Part shown: positions 34,119 through 41,388 of the stretch, one piece after another
How positions within the stretch are numbered: position 1 is the first letter of the stretch
Layout: the number at the start of each line of letters is the position of its first letter
NCBI GenBank assembly: GCA_963836085.1
Contig: CAWIHT010000015.1
Span: forward strand, 124,001-188,000
DNA from: JAHEEL01 sp963836085
GTDB lineage: Bacteria; Actinomycetota; Acidimicrobiia; Spongiisociales; UBA5794
Length of the DNA: 64,000 nt
Direction: 5' to 3'
Notes under the pieces: generated by a model
The model's database searches: none
The model's input: only the letters and a program-made list of their open reading frames with translations
What the model was told of the DNA's origin: nothing
Position numbers and translations under genes: made by a program

Positions 34119-34863
34119 GCCGGACCGGCCTCCCGGTGGCGCGGAAGTACCCGACGTTGACACATGTCGTCGGCCCCACGCGCCACGTCGTTGCCCGTGG
34201 CTGGTGGATGTCCCCGAAATAGTGATAGGCCGGCTGCTCTCGCTCGAGGAATTCGAGGATCGCGTTCGAGCCCTTCGCCCGCCCCCCAATGACGTCGCAT
34301 GCCAGCGCCGGAATCGCGGGAGGCACATGGGTCGCGAGGATGTCGATCGACCCGACTTGTGCCAGCTTGGCCTCCATCTCGGTCTCGGTCACCTCCCCCG
34401 GTGTACCGATGCTCACGAGTCCGCCGCCGGCGAATCCGATCCGAAGTCCGTCGATCTCCACAACCTCGGCGTCGACGAATCGGGTCCCACTCGGCAGGTT
34501 GGCGGCGAGCATATCCGGCCGATCGACGTTCCCGTACGTGACGTAGGCCCGGCTTCCGCGCAATGCGGCGCACACGTTGCGGTATTGGGCTTCGATGGCC
34601 TCGTCGTACCGGTCTTCGAGGTCCGCAGCGCGATCCGTCCACTCGACCTGCCAGAAGGCGGACGCGGCGACATTGCCATCTGCGGCGCGAATCCGTACGA
34701 ACTCGTCGACGACGTGCTGGCCCGAGATGTCGGCGACGATTCCTTCGTTGCTCCGATAGTCGATGTAGTTGACCAGATCGCCGAGGACGAGCAGCGGTTC
34801 GCCGAGCGACGCGACGCGACGCAGCGCATCGGCCGCGCCGTGAACGTCGGCCACGAGGAGCAT
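34111..34863 (-). CDS. Calcineurin-like metallophosphoesterase
   Basis: 250 aa. Metal-binding motifs of the superfamily are visible: DVHG at 6-9 (D-x-H), LGDLVN (G-D), YGNVDRP in place of the usual GNHD, THVPP and GDIHQP (in place of GHxH). Asp for His in the third motif is seen in some branches and may alter metal preference. Substrate unknown. Followed by an overlapping methyltransferase gene. The 99 nt between its start and the queG stop hold no gene or motif that I can support. Confidence 0.82.
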   Translation of the reverse strand: MLLVADVHGAADALRRVASLGEPLLVLGDLVNYIDYRSNEGIVADISGQHVVDEFVRIRAADGNVAASAFWQVEWTDRAADLEDRYDEAIEAQYRNVCAALRGSRAYVTYGNVDRPDMLAANLPSGTRFVDAEVVEIDGLRIGFAGGGLVSIGTPGEVTETEMEAKLAQVGSIDILATHVPPAIPALACDVIGGRAKGSNAILEFLEREQPAYHYFGDIHQPRATTWRVGPTTCVNVGYFRATGRPVRHG

Positions 34864-34962
34864 CAGCAGTCCCCGGTCGCGAGCGTCTCGGGAAGAACGC
34901 TCGTTTCCGTGGCGGTCAGGCGATCGTGGACCATCCGGTCAGCGTAGACCGCGCACCGCAGT

Positions 34963-36039
34963 TCACGCCGACACCGCCCGGCGGATCTCGGCGCGGACCC
35001 TGCCATCGTGTTCTTCGGCGAGGGCCTGGCGGAGAGCGGCGCGACCGACCGCGGTGCCGAACATCCCGACCGCCCATGCCGCATGGGCCCGGAGAAGCCA
35101 GTCGGGATGCCCCAGGTATCCGATCACGATCGGTTCGAGATCCGGCGATCGGTCATTGCCGGCCGCGACCAGCGCATTGCGGCGAAGAATCCGCGGCCGC
35201 CGGGCCGGGAGATAGAAGTGGCCGTAGCGGTCAAGGAGGCCTGCATCGTCGAGACCAAGGATCTCGACAACGGTTGGCCCCGACGCGACCGCCGCCATCT
35301 CCAGAATCCGGCTACCGGGTGGACACGACGTCAGGCAGTCGTCGCAGCCGTAGAGGCGGTCACCGACGGCCTCGCGGAGATCTTGCGGGACAAGCCCGGA
35401 TGACTGAAGGCGATGGGCGAGGCAACGTCTGACGTCAAGCACGCCGTCGGGGAGGATGGCCCCGGTGGGACAGGCCGGGAGACAGGCTGTGCACGTGCCG
35501 CAGGTGCGGGCCATCTGGTCGGTGGTGTCGAGCGGCGCGTCGGTTGCGACCGACCCCAGCAGAACCCACGGTCCTGCACCCGGCACCAGCACCATCGTGC
35601 TGCGCCCCCACCAACCGACGCCGGCACGAGCCGCGGCGGCTCGATCGACCAGCCGAGAGTCGTCCGAGAGCGCTTCGGCGGAGGCCCCCGTCGCCTCGAG
35701 CACGGCCACGATCGCGGCGAGCGCTCGTCGGAGGCCGATGTAGTGGTCCCCGTCGGCGAAGCGGGCGATGCGGAGCGCTCCCGGTTCGGACTGCGAGACG
35801 CCGGCCGCGGGTTCGTAGGCGTACGCCACCGCAACGAGGCGGCTCGCCCAGGGCAACGACCGCCGTATGTCTGCCGCGACCTCAGGATCCCGATAGGTGA
35901 AGGCGAGATCGGCGGCGTGACCTGCGTCCTTCCGTTCGCGCATCACCGCAGCGAGGCCGTCGAACGGATCAGCGGTCGTCACACCGAATCCGACACAACC
36001 GGCCTCGGAGGCAATCTCTTCGATCTGATCTCTGAGCAC
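34963..36039 (-). CDS. queG: QueG, epoxyqueuosine reductase
   Basis: 358 aa cobalamin-dependent iron-sulfur enzyme that reduces epoxyqueuosine to queuosine in tRNA. Substrate region DRAAAARAGVGWWGRST (about 132-148), first cluster C180-x2-C183-x2-C186-x3-C190, second C232-x2-C235-x3-C239 with C206, then HEAT-like repeats from about residue 285 that bind tRNA. GTG at 36039 is 6 nt after TATCGT (36051-36046, minus strand), a leaderless arrangement; extension further upstream is antisense to nothing but lacks family residues. No other queuosine genes are nearby. Confidence 0.92.
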   Translation of the reverse strand: MLRDQIEEIASEAGCVGFGVTTADPFDGLAAVMRERKDAGHAADLAFTYRDPEVAADIRRSLPWASRLVAVAYAYEPAAGVSQSEPGALRIARFADGDHYIGLRRALAAIVAVLEATGASAEALSDDSRLVDRAAAARAGVGWWGRSTMVLVPGAGPWVLLGSVATDAPLDTTDQMARTCGTCTACLPACPTGAILPDGVLDVRRCLAHRLQSSGLVPQDLREAVGDRLYGCDDCLTSCPPGSRILEMAAVASGPTVVEILGLDDAGLLDRYGHFYLPARRPRILRRNALVAAGNDRSPDLEPIVIGYLGHPDWLLRAHAAWAVGMFGTAVGRAALRQALAEEHDGRVRAEIRRAVSA

Positions 36040-36056
36040 CCACCCACGATACGGCG

Positions 36057-36263
36057 TCAGCCGGCGGCGACGCCACGACCGGTCCGCCGAACAACGAGGC
36101 GGATCGGTGAGACGAGGCCCGCATCCGAGAGATTCCGGATCGCCACCTCCTCGTCCGTTCCGATCCGCGTCGGCCCGCCCGTTCCGGACAACAGCATCGG
36201 CACGATGCAGTCCGCGCACGCATCCGTCCCGTCCATCACACACGCATCACAATCGATGATCAT
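36057..36263 (-). CDS. Small cysteine-rich protein, possible zinc binder
   Basis: 68 aa. Starts MIIDCDACVMDGTDACADCIVP: two CxxC pairs, C5-x2-C8 and C16-x2-C19, suggest a zinc knuckle or metal site at the N-terminus; the rest is a short helix (EEVAIRNLSDAGLVSPIRLVV). I have seen this type as a conserved actinobacterial hypothetical but know no function. AAGGAG lies upstream of the ATG at 36263. It lies 17 nt before queG on the same strand; queG also has its own leaderless start, so co-transcription is only possible. Confidence 0.65.
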   Translation of the reverse strand: MIIDCDACVMDGTDACADCIVPMLLSGTGGPTRIGTDEEVAIRNLSDAGLVSPIRLVVRRTGRGVAAG

Positions 36264-36330
36264 GCCCGCTCCTTTCGCGATTGATCCCACCGTACGGACC
36301 GGGTGTGACAGAAAACGGTCGCCGGTCGCC

Positions 36331-36361
36331 AGTCGCGGAGATGAGGCCAACCTCCGCGACT
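36331..36361. repeat. Perfect inverted repeat upstream of hypA
   Basis: AGTCGCGGAG (36331-36340) and CTCCGCGACT (36352-36361) form a perfect 10-bp inverted repeat with an 11-nt centre. Its right arm ends where the proposed hypA -10 TAGCGT (36361-36366) begins, so it sits about where the -35 region would be. No T-run follows, so an operator is more likely than a terminator. Confidence 0.6.
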
Positions 36362-36373
36362 AGCGTCCTGTTC

Positions 36374-36715
36374 ATGCATGAAGTAGGAATCGCACGCAGT
36401 GTCATCGATGCCGCCATCGCGGCAGTCCCGGAGGGAGAGACGCTCTCCGGCGTCACCGTGACCATCGGCCCCATGAGCGGGGTCGTGGCCGACTCCCTGC
36501 AGTTCGGCTTCGAGGTGGCGTCGAGGGACACCCCGGCCGCGGACGCCGAACTGGAGATCATCGAAGTGCCGCTCGTCGTGCACTGCGACGTGTGCAACGC
36601 GGACTTCGAGTCCGACGATCCCGGCCTCCTCCGATGTCCGCAGTGCGGCGGAGTGGCCACGGTCGTCGCGGGGAATGAGGTTCTGGTCACTTCGGTCCGC
36701 TACGCGGAAGCCTGA
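36374..36715 (+). CDS. hypA: HypA-like nickel metallochaperone
   Basis: 113 aa. Begins MHEVGIARSV: the invariant Met-His-Glu that binds nickel in HypA. Zinc site C-x2-C (HCDVCN) and C-x2-C (RCPQCGG) in the C-terminal half, with the usual spacing. HypA delivers nickel to hydrogenase or urease maturation, yet no hydrogenase, hypB or urease gene is in this window. ATG at 36374 is 7 nt after TAGCGT with no Shine-Dalgarno. The stop codon is followed immediately, with no gap, by the GTG of an F420-type oxidoreductase. Confidence 0.88.
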   Translation: MHEVGIARSVIDAAIAAVPEGETLSGVTVTIGPMSGVVADSLQFGFEVASRDTPAADAELEIIEVPLVVHCDVCNADFESDDPGLLRCPQCGGVATVVAGNEVLVTSVRYAEA

Positions 36716-37750
36716 GTGCGACTCGGCCTGAATCTCGGATATCGCGGCGTCTCGATCGCCAGGGATACGACCCTCGTCAACGAGGCCGAACGACTTGGCT
36801 ATGACTCGGTGTGGACCGCTGAGGCATACGGCGCGGACGCCGTCACACCGCTGGCATTCCTCGCTGCTCGGACCGAGACGATCCGCCTCGGTTCGGCGAT
36901 CATGCAGATGCCGGCCCGAACGCCTGCGATGACGGCGATGACCGCCGCGACCCTCGACGATCTCTCCAACGGACGGTTCCTGCTCGGCCTCGGCGTCTCG
37001 GGACCGCAGGTGGTCGAGGGTTGGCACGGCCGAGCCTATGGGCGGCCGCTCCAGGTCAGCCGCGAGTACGTCGAGATCCTCCGAACGATGCTGGCTCGCA
37101 ACGGCTCAGTGGAATACGCCGGGCAGCATCACCAGATCCCCTATCAGGGACCGGACGCGACCGGACTCGGCAAGCCACTCAAGCTGATCTCGAAACCCCG
37201 CAATCCCGATCTTCCGATCTATCTCGCAGCCATTGGACCGGGCAACGTCCGGCTCACAGCCGAGATCGCCGACGGATGGCTACCGGTGTTCTACTCCCCC
37301 GAGCGCGCCTCGGAGGTCTTCGCTCCGCTCCTTGCCGAGGGATTCGCCCGCTCGGGCGTCACGAACAAGGTCGATCGGTTCGACGTCGCCGCCACCGTGT
37401 TCACCTCGCTCGACGATGACCTCACCCGGGCCCGCCTTGCTGCCAGACCGATGATCTCGCTGTACGTCGGCGGGATGGGATCGGAGCGCAAGAACTTCTA
37501 CAACGACCTCGCTCACCGATACGGCTACGGCGAGGCAGCGGATCGCATCCAGACGGCCTACCTCGCGGGAAGAAAGATGGAGGCGATGCGCGAGGTCCCC
37601 GACGACCTCGTTGACGAAGTCAGCCTGGTCGGATCGAGAGAACGCATCGCCGACCGCCTCGAGGCGTGGGAGGCGTCCGGTGTCACGACGCTGCTGGTGG
37701 CAGCGACCGACCTCGCGACGATCCGGCTGATGGCGGAACTGGTCCTCTGA
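36716..37750 (+). CDS. LLM-class F420-dependent oxidoreductase
   Basis: 344 aa TIM-barrel flavin/deazaflavin enzyme of the luciferase-like superfamily. Opening MRLGLNLGYRG, then AERLGYDSVWTAEAYGADAVTPL, LGSAIMQMPARTPAMTAM and FLLGLGVSGPQVVEGWHG, a pattern typical of F420-dependent actinobacterial members. The exact substrate cannot be deduced. GTG at 36716 directly abuts the hypA stop, so translation is coupled. Ends 24 nt from the convergent NYN gene; a small hairpin (GCCGTC/GACGGC, 37756-37769) lies between. Confidence 0.88.
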   Translation: MRLGLNLGYRGVSIARDTTLVNEAERLGYDSVWTAEAYGADAVTPLAFLAARTETIRLGSAIMQMPARTPAMTAMTAATLDDLSNGRFLLGLGVSGPQVVEGWHGRAYGRPLQVSREYVEILRTMLARNGSVEYAGQHHQIPYQGPDATGLGKPLKLISKPRNPDLPIYLAAIGPGNVRLTAEIADGWLPVFYSPERASEVFAPLLAEGFARSGVTNKVDRFDVAATVFTSLDDDLTRARLAARPMISLYVGGMGSERKNFYNDLAHRYGYGEAADRIQTAYLAGRKMEAMREVPDDLVDEVSLVGSRERIADRLEAWEASGVTTLLVAATDLATIRLMAELVL

Positions 37751-37774
37751 ACGGAGCCGTCACGACGGCCCGTG

Positions 37775-39001
37775 TCAGAGCCACCGGGCGAGCGCTTGGG
37801 CCCACAGCAAGGTCGCTCCGTAGTCGGTACACCGATCGCGGACCTCCCGGTCATCGGAGACCACGATGGCTGCCTCTCGCAGCCGGGCGGCCCGCTCGAC
37901 AATCACATCATCAGCGATGAGATCGCCCTGAGCGAAACGCACAATGATCCCTGTGTCGCTGACCGTGCGTGACCGACCTTCATCAAGATCGGAGTCGAAC
38001 ACCACCTCGATCGTCGAATCGCCGAGGTGGCGCGTGAGTCTGCCAAGGCTGGCGATCAGCGACCGCCGGGCGCGGCCCGTTGCCATCGTCGAGGCGTTCA
38101 GCACGCCGAGCACGTTGTGTCCATCGACGAGCACCGTCGCACCGTCGATCCCGGAGAGCCCTTCGATTGCCGCCGGCGAGTCCGGTGCGATCCCTGCAGG
38201 TATGAGCGCTCGGCCGGTTTCGGCGCCGCGACGGGTCGCGGTCGTCACTGCGACGGCCTCGCGGTAGGGGGCGAGGCTGGCGGACGCTCGGTCCAGCCAC
38301 CGAGCGATGTCCATTGGCTGACGGGGTACCGACTCGGACGTCCCGGATTCTGCCGATCGGCGAATCTGGGCCGCCGTCCGCTTCGCAGATCGGAGCTGCT
38401 CCGAGAGAACCGCCGCCGTGTGCTCGGCCTCAAGGCGGTCGGCGGTTGCCGAGGCAACCTCTTGCAGAGCGGCACCGAGTTCTTCTCGCATGCGATCCCG
38501 CTCGGCGCGTGCTGCGGTCGCCGTCGCTCGCAGTGGCTCCAGTCGTTCTTCGACAGAGGCTCTCGCCGTATTCTCGGCCTCGGTGAGTTCCCGACGAATG
38601 GCTTTGGCTTTCGCCCGGTCGGCCCCCGCCCGCGTTCGCGCCGTGTCGAGGTCGCGTTGAAGCTGTTCAATGCGGGCTGCGGCAGCCTCGACCTCTTCGT
38701 GCGCTACCGCCTCGGCGACCACGATCCACCAACCGGGCTCCCGGGCGAGGTAGGAGCGCGACAACGCATCCTCGGATCCGCGGTGTTCGAACGCCTCGAG
38801 TGCCTTGGCGCGAAACCAATCGTCTTCGTCGATGCGCAACAGCAGGGTGCGCGTGAGCGGCAGTGGGAGCTTTCCGTCGCCACGTCTCGCCACTGGACGC
38901 AGGCGAGCTGGGACCTCCTTGTCGTCGAGTGAGCGCAGCGTTGCCCTCGCGGCGGCGATCGCCGGAGCGAGTATGGAGCGAAGGTGGCGTATCGTGTTCA
39001 T
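37775..39001 (-). CDS. NYN-domain (PIN-like) putative ribonuclease with coiled coil
   Basis: 408 aa. An N-terminal region of about 110 residues, a long coiled coil (about 115-235, repeated Ala/Glu/Arg heptads), a linker, and a C-terminal NYN domain from about 295: ATVLVDGHNVLGVL (first catalytic Asp), VVFDSDLD, DDVIVERAARL and AIVVSDDREVRDR (acidic residues of the metal site). Such proteins are RNA-processing nucleases or their relatives. GGGAGG precedes the ATG at 39001. Divergent from the ilvB operon; its start codon lies 7 bp from the ilvB -35. Confidence 0.85.
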   Translation of the reverse strand: MNTIRHLRSILAPAIAAARATLRSLDDKEVPARLRPVARRGDGKLPLPLTRTLLLRIDEDDWFRAKALEAFEHRGSEDALSRSYLAREPGWWIVVAEAVAHEEVEAAAARIEQLQRDLDTARTRAGADRAKAKAIRRELTEAENTARASVEERLEPLRATATAARAERDRMREELGAALQEVASATADRLEAEHTAAVLSEQLRSAKRTAAQIRRSAESGTSESVPRQPMDIARWLDRASASLAPYREAVAVTTATRRGAETGRALIPAGIAPDSPAAIEGLSGIDGATVLVDGHNVLGVLNASTMATGRARRSLIASLGRLTRHLGDSTIEVVFDSDLDEGRSRTVSDTGIIVRFAQGDLIADDVIVERAARLREAAIVVSDDREVRDRCTDYGATLLWAQALARWL

Positions 39002-39007
39002 GCGTGC

Positions 39008-39035
39008 TTGACAGGTCCTCCCGTCCTGCCATAAT
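39008..39035 (+). promoter_or_regulatory. ilvB operon promoter
   Basis: Perfect -35 TTGACA (39008-39013), 16-nt spacer, CATAAT (39030-39035). The predicted transcript start near 39042 leaves only about 5 nt before the leader-peptide ATG at 39047, so the leader would be almost leaderless. It is the strongest plus-strand promoter match in the window. Confidence 0.8.
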
Positions 39036-39046
39036 CGCACGCTCCG

Positions 39047-39100
39047 ATGAAAACCGACATGACCCCATCCAATCACCTGTACGTAGTTCTTATCACCTAG
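39047..39100 (+). CDS. Branched-chain amino-acid leader peptide of the ilvB operon
   Basis: 17 codons encode MKTDMTPSNHLYVVLIT, ending at TAG 39098-39100. The run Leu-Tyr-Val-Val-Leu-Ile just before the stop is the expected set of control codons for leucine, valine and isoleucine. The stop codon overlaps the first strand of the downstream hairpin, and the promoter lies immediately upstream. Ribosome stalling here when branched-chain aminoacyl-tRNAs are scarce would let the operon be transcribed. Similar ilvB leaders are known in corynebacteria and other actinobacteria. Confidence 0.85.
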   Translation: MKTDMTPSNHLYVVLIT

Positions 39101-39155
39101 GCGCACACGCTACGAAGTGTGCGCCTGTCCCTCCGTGCATCACGGGGGGTTTTCT
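39099..39155 (+). terminator. ilvB transcription attenuator (protector, antiterminator, terminator)
   Basis: Protector hairpin: AGGCGCACAC (39099-39108) with GTGTGCGCCT (39117-39126), 10 bp. Terminator: CCCTCCGTG (39129-39137) with CACGGGGGG (39141-39149), 9 bp including one G-U, followed by TTTTCT. Alternative antiterminator: 39117-39124 with 39135-39143 (8 bp including one G-U, one bulged T at 39140), which uses bases of both other helices. This mutually exclusive set is the layout of ribosome-controlled attenuation. Pairings were worked out by eye; energies were not computed. Confidence 0.8.
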
Positions 39156-39171
39156 GTATGTGGAGCAAGAC

Positions 39172-40881
39172 ATGCCAGAGCAACTGACCGGCGCGGAAGC
39201 GCTCATCCGATCACTCGAGCACGAGGGAGTGGAGGTTGTATTCGGCATGCCCGGCGGTGCCATCCTCCCCGCATACGATCCGCTGCTCGACTCGCCCATC
39301 CGCCACGTCCTCGCGCGCCATGAGCAGGGCGCAGGCCACATGGCCTCGGGCTATGCGCACGCGACCGGACGCGTCGGAGTGGCCGTGGTCACGTCGGGCC
39401 CGGCAGCGACCAACATCCTGACGGCGCTCCAGGATGCCTACATGGACTCCGTTCCGATGGTGGTGATCACCGGGCAGGTCGCGACCACCGCGATCGGCAA
39501 CGACGCCTTCCAGGAGGCCCATACGTGGGGCATGTCGATGCCGGCTACGAAGCACAACGAACTCATCACGAGTGCGGACCAGATCCCCGACATCATCCGC
39601 GAGGCGTTCCACCTGGCATCGACCGGTCGCAAGGGTCCGGTGCTGGTGGACATTCCGAAGGACGTCCTCGCCGAGAGCATGACCTGGCACCGGCCGGGCG
39701 AGGTCCGCCTGCCCGGCTACCGACCAGCGGTCAAGGGCCACCCCCGCCAGGTGAAGGCAGCGGTCGATCTCATCGAGCGGGCAGCGCGCCCCGTGCTGTA
39801 CGTCGGCGGCGGCGTTGTCGCGGCAGGCGCCACCGAGGAGCTGCAGCAGTTTGCCGAAATACTCAACGTCCCGATGGTCACCACGCTGATGGCTCGCGGA
39901 GCCTTCCCCGACTCGAATCCGCTCAACCTCGGGATGCCGGGAATGCACGGCACGTACGCCGCCACAACGGCGATGCAACGCTCGGATCTGCTGATCACCA
40001 TCGGCGCCCGGTTCGACGACCGCATCACGGGCAATCCGAAACACTTCGCCCCTGAGGCCAAGGTCATCCATGTCGATGTCGACCCTGCCGAGATCGGAAA
40101 GATCCGGCCGGTGGACGTTCCTGTCGTCGGGGATGCGAAGTCGGTGCTTCACCAACTCATCGTCGAAACGGAGCGTCGCGGTCCGCAGCCAAATCGGGAA
40201 GAGTGGCTCGCCACCGTCCACGAATGGCAGAGCGCCCATCCACTCTCCTACGTGCAAGACCCGGACGGCCCGATCCAGCAGCAGTACGTCATCGAGGAGC
40301 TGGACCGCATCACCGGCGGCGACGCCACGATCGTCGCCGGTGTCGGGCAGCACCAGATGTGGGCGTCACAGTTCTGGGGATTCGAAGAGCCGCGCCGGTG
40401 GATCAACTCCGGCGGCCTTGGGACCATGGGGTACGCGATTCCTGCCGCCATCGGGGCAAAGGCCGGCACGCCGGACGAGGTCGTCTTCGCCATCGACGGC
40501 GACGGCTGCTTCCAGATGACCGGCACCGAATTGATCACCGCCGCTGTCGAGAACATCCCGATCAAGATCGCCGTGATGAACAACCAGTCGCTCGGCATGG
40601 TCAAGCAGTGGCAGAACCTGTTCTACGACGGGCGCCTGTCACAGACCGAGCTCTCACCGACCGTGCCCAACTTCGTCAAGTTCGCCGAGGCCTGTGGGTG
40701 TGTCGGCCTGCGAGCCGACCGGCCCGACGAGGTTGCCGGTGTGATCGAGCAAGCGCTTGCGATCAACGACCGGCCCGTTCTCATCGAGTTCACCTGCGAC
40801 CCGGAAGCCATGGTCTTCCCGATGGTCCCCGCAGGCGGATCGAACGATGACATCATCCTGAGCAGAGAGGACCTCGCGTGA
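39172..40881 (+). CDS. ilvB: Acetolactate synthase large subunit
   Basis: 569 aa thiamine-diphosphate enzyme condensing pyruvate (with pyruvate or 2-ketobutyrate) at the start of valine, leucine and isoleucine synthesis. Catalytic Glu51 in LARHEQGAGHMASGYA, FAD-domain segments in the middle, and the TPP/magnesium motif GDGCFQM...NN at about 443-471. The ATG at 39172 has GGAG upstream; a GTG at 39160 in frame is an alternative. Stop overlaps the ilvN GTG (GTGA). Expression is predicted to be set by the attenuator just upstream. Confidence 0.97.
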   Translation: MPEQLTGAEALIRSLEHEGVEVVFGMPGGAILPAYDPLLDSPIRHVLARHEQGAGHMASGYAHATGRVGVAVVTSGPAATNILTALQDAYMDSVPMVVITGQVATTAIGNDAFQEAHTWGMSMPATKHNELITSADQIPDIIREAFHLASTGRKGPVLVDIPKDVLAESMTWHRPGEVRLPGYRPAVKGHPRQVKAAVDLIERAARPVLYVGGGVVAAGATEELQQFAEILNVPMVTTLMARGAFPDSNPLNLGMPGMHGTYAATTAMQRSDLLITIGARFDDRITGNPKHFAPEAKVIHVDVDPAEIGKIRPVDVPVVGDAKSVLHQLIVETERRGPQPNREEWLATVHEWQSAHPLSYVQDPDGPIQQQYVIEELDRITGGDATIVAGVGQHQMWASQFWGFEEPRRWINSGGLGTMGYAIPAAIGAKAGTPDEVVFAIDGDGCFQMTGTELITAAVENIPIKIAVMNNQSLGMVKQWQNLFYDGRLSQTELSPTVPNFVKFAEACGCVGLRADRPDEVAGVIEQALAINDRPVLIEFTCDPEAMVFPMVPAGGSNDDIILSREDLA

Positions 40882-41379
40882 ACCACGTCATCGCCGTCAT
40901 CGTCGAGAACAAGCCCGGAGTACTTCGCGCGCGTCTCATCTATGTTCGCCAGGCGCGGCTTCAACATCCACTCGCTCACCGTTGGTCCGACGGAGGATCC
41001 GGCCATGTCGCGGATGACCGTGGTCGTCGACGGCCCGGAGATGGAACAGATCATCAAACAGCTCTACAAGCTGGTGCACACCGTCAAAGTGACCGAGTTC
41101 GAGCCAGGGACCGCCATCGAACGAGAGATCATGCTGGTTCGCGTGAACGCCGACCCGAAGCGACGCGGCGAGATCCTCGACGCGGCCAGGGTCTGGGAAG
41201 CACGCGCCGTCGACGTCGGTGTCGCCACCATCACGTTCGAAGTCACCGGGGCCCCCGAACGGCTCGCCGACTTCCTGCAACTGATGAACACCTACGGTGT
41301 CGTCTCCCTCGCGAAGTCCGGACGCATCGCGCTGCCGCGTGATCAGAAGTCTGCCAAGAAACACCTCAAGAGCGCCTAG
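40878..41379 (+). CDS. ilvN: Acetolactate synthase small (regulatory) subunit, interrupted by a one-base frameshift
   Basis: Starts at GTG 40878 (VNHVIAVIVENKPGVL) overlapping ilvB, then loses frame: removing one base, the C at 40926, restores VLARVSSMFARRGFNIHSLTVG, the canonical ACT-domain sequence, and the rest reads cleanly to 41379 (166 aa if repaired). As written the upper frame continues as an unrelated tail and the ACT domain is split; the 3' part from 40942 (MFARRGFN) is open on its own. Either a sequencing or assembly error in a GC-repeat, or a real lesion that would remove valine feedback control. Confidence 0.85.
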
Positions 41380-41388
41380 GAGGCCCCA

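Noticed and set aside
34864..35084. 73-codon minus-strand frame between the phosphoesterase and queG
   Set aside because: Mostly antisense or out of frame to queG, Arg/Ser-rich, no ribosome-binding site; the true gap of 99 nt appears empty.
40920..40940. Programmed frameshift in ilvN
   Set aside because: No slippery heptamer or downstream pseudoknot is visible and ilvN is not a known recoding target; a sequence error or simple indel explains it better.
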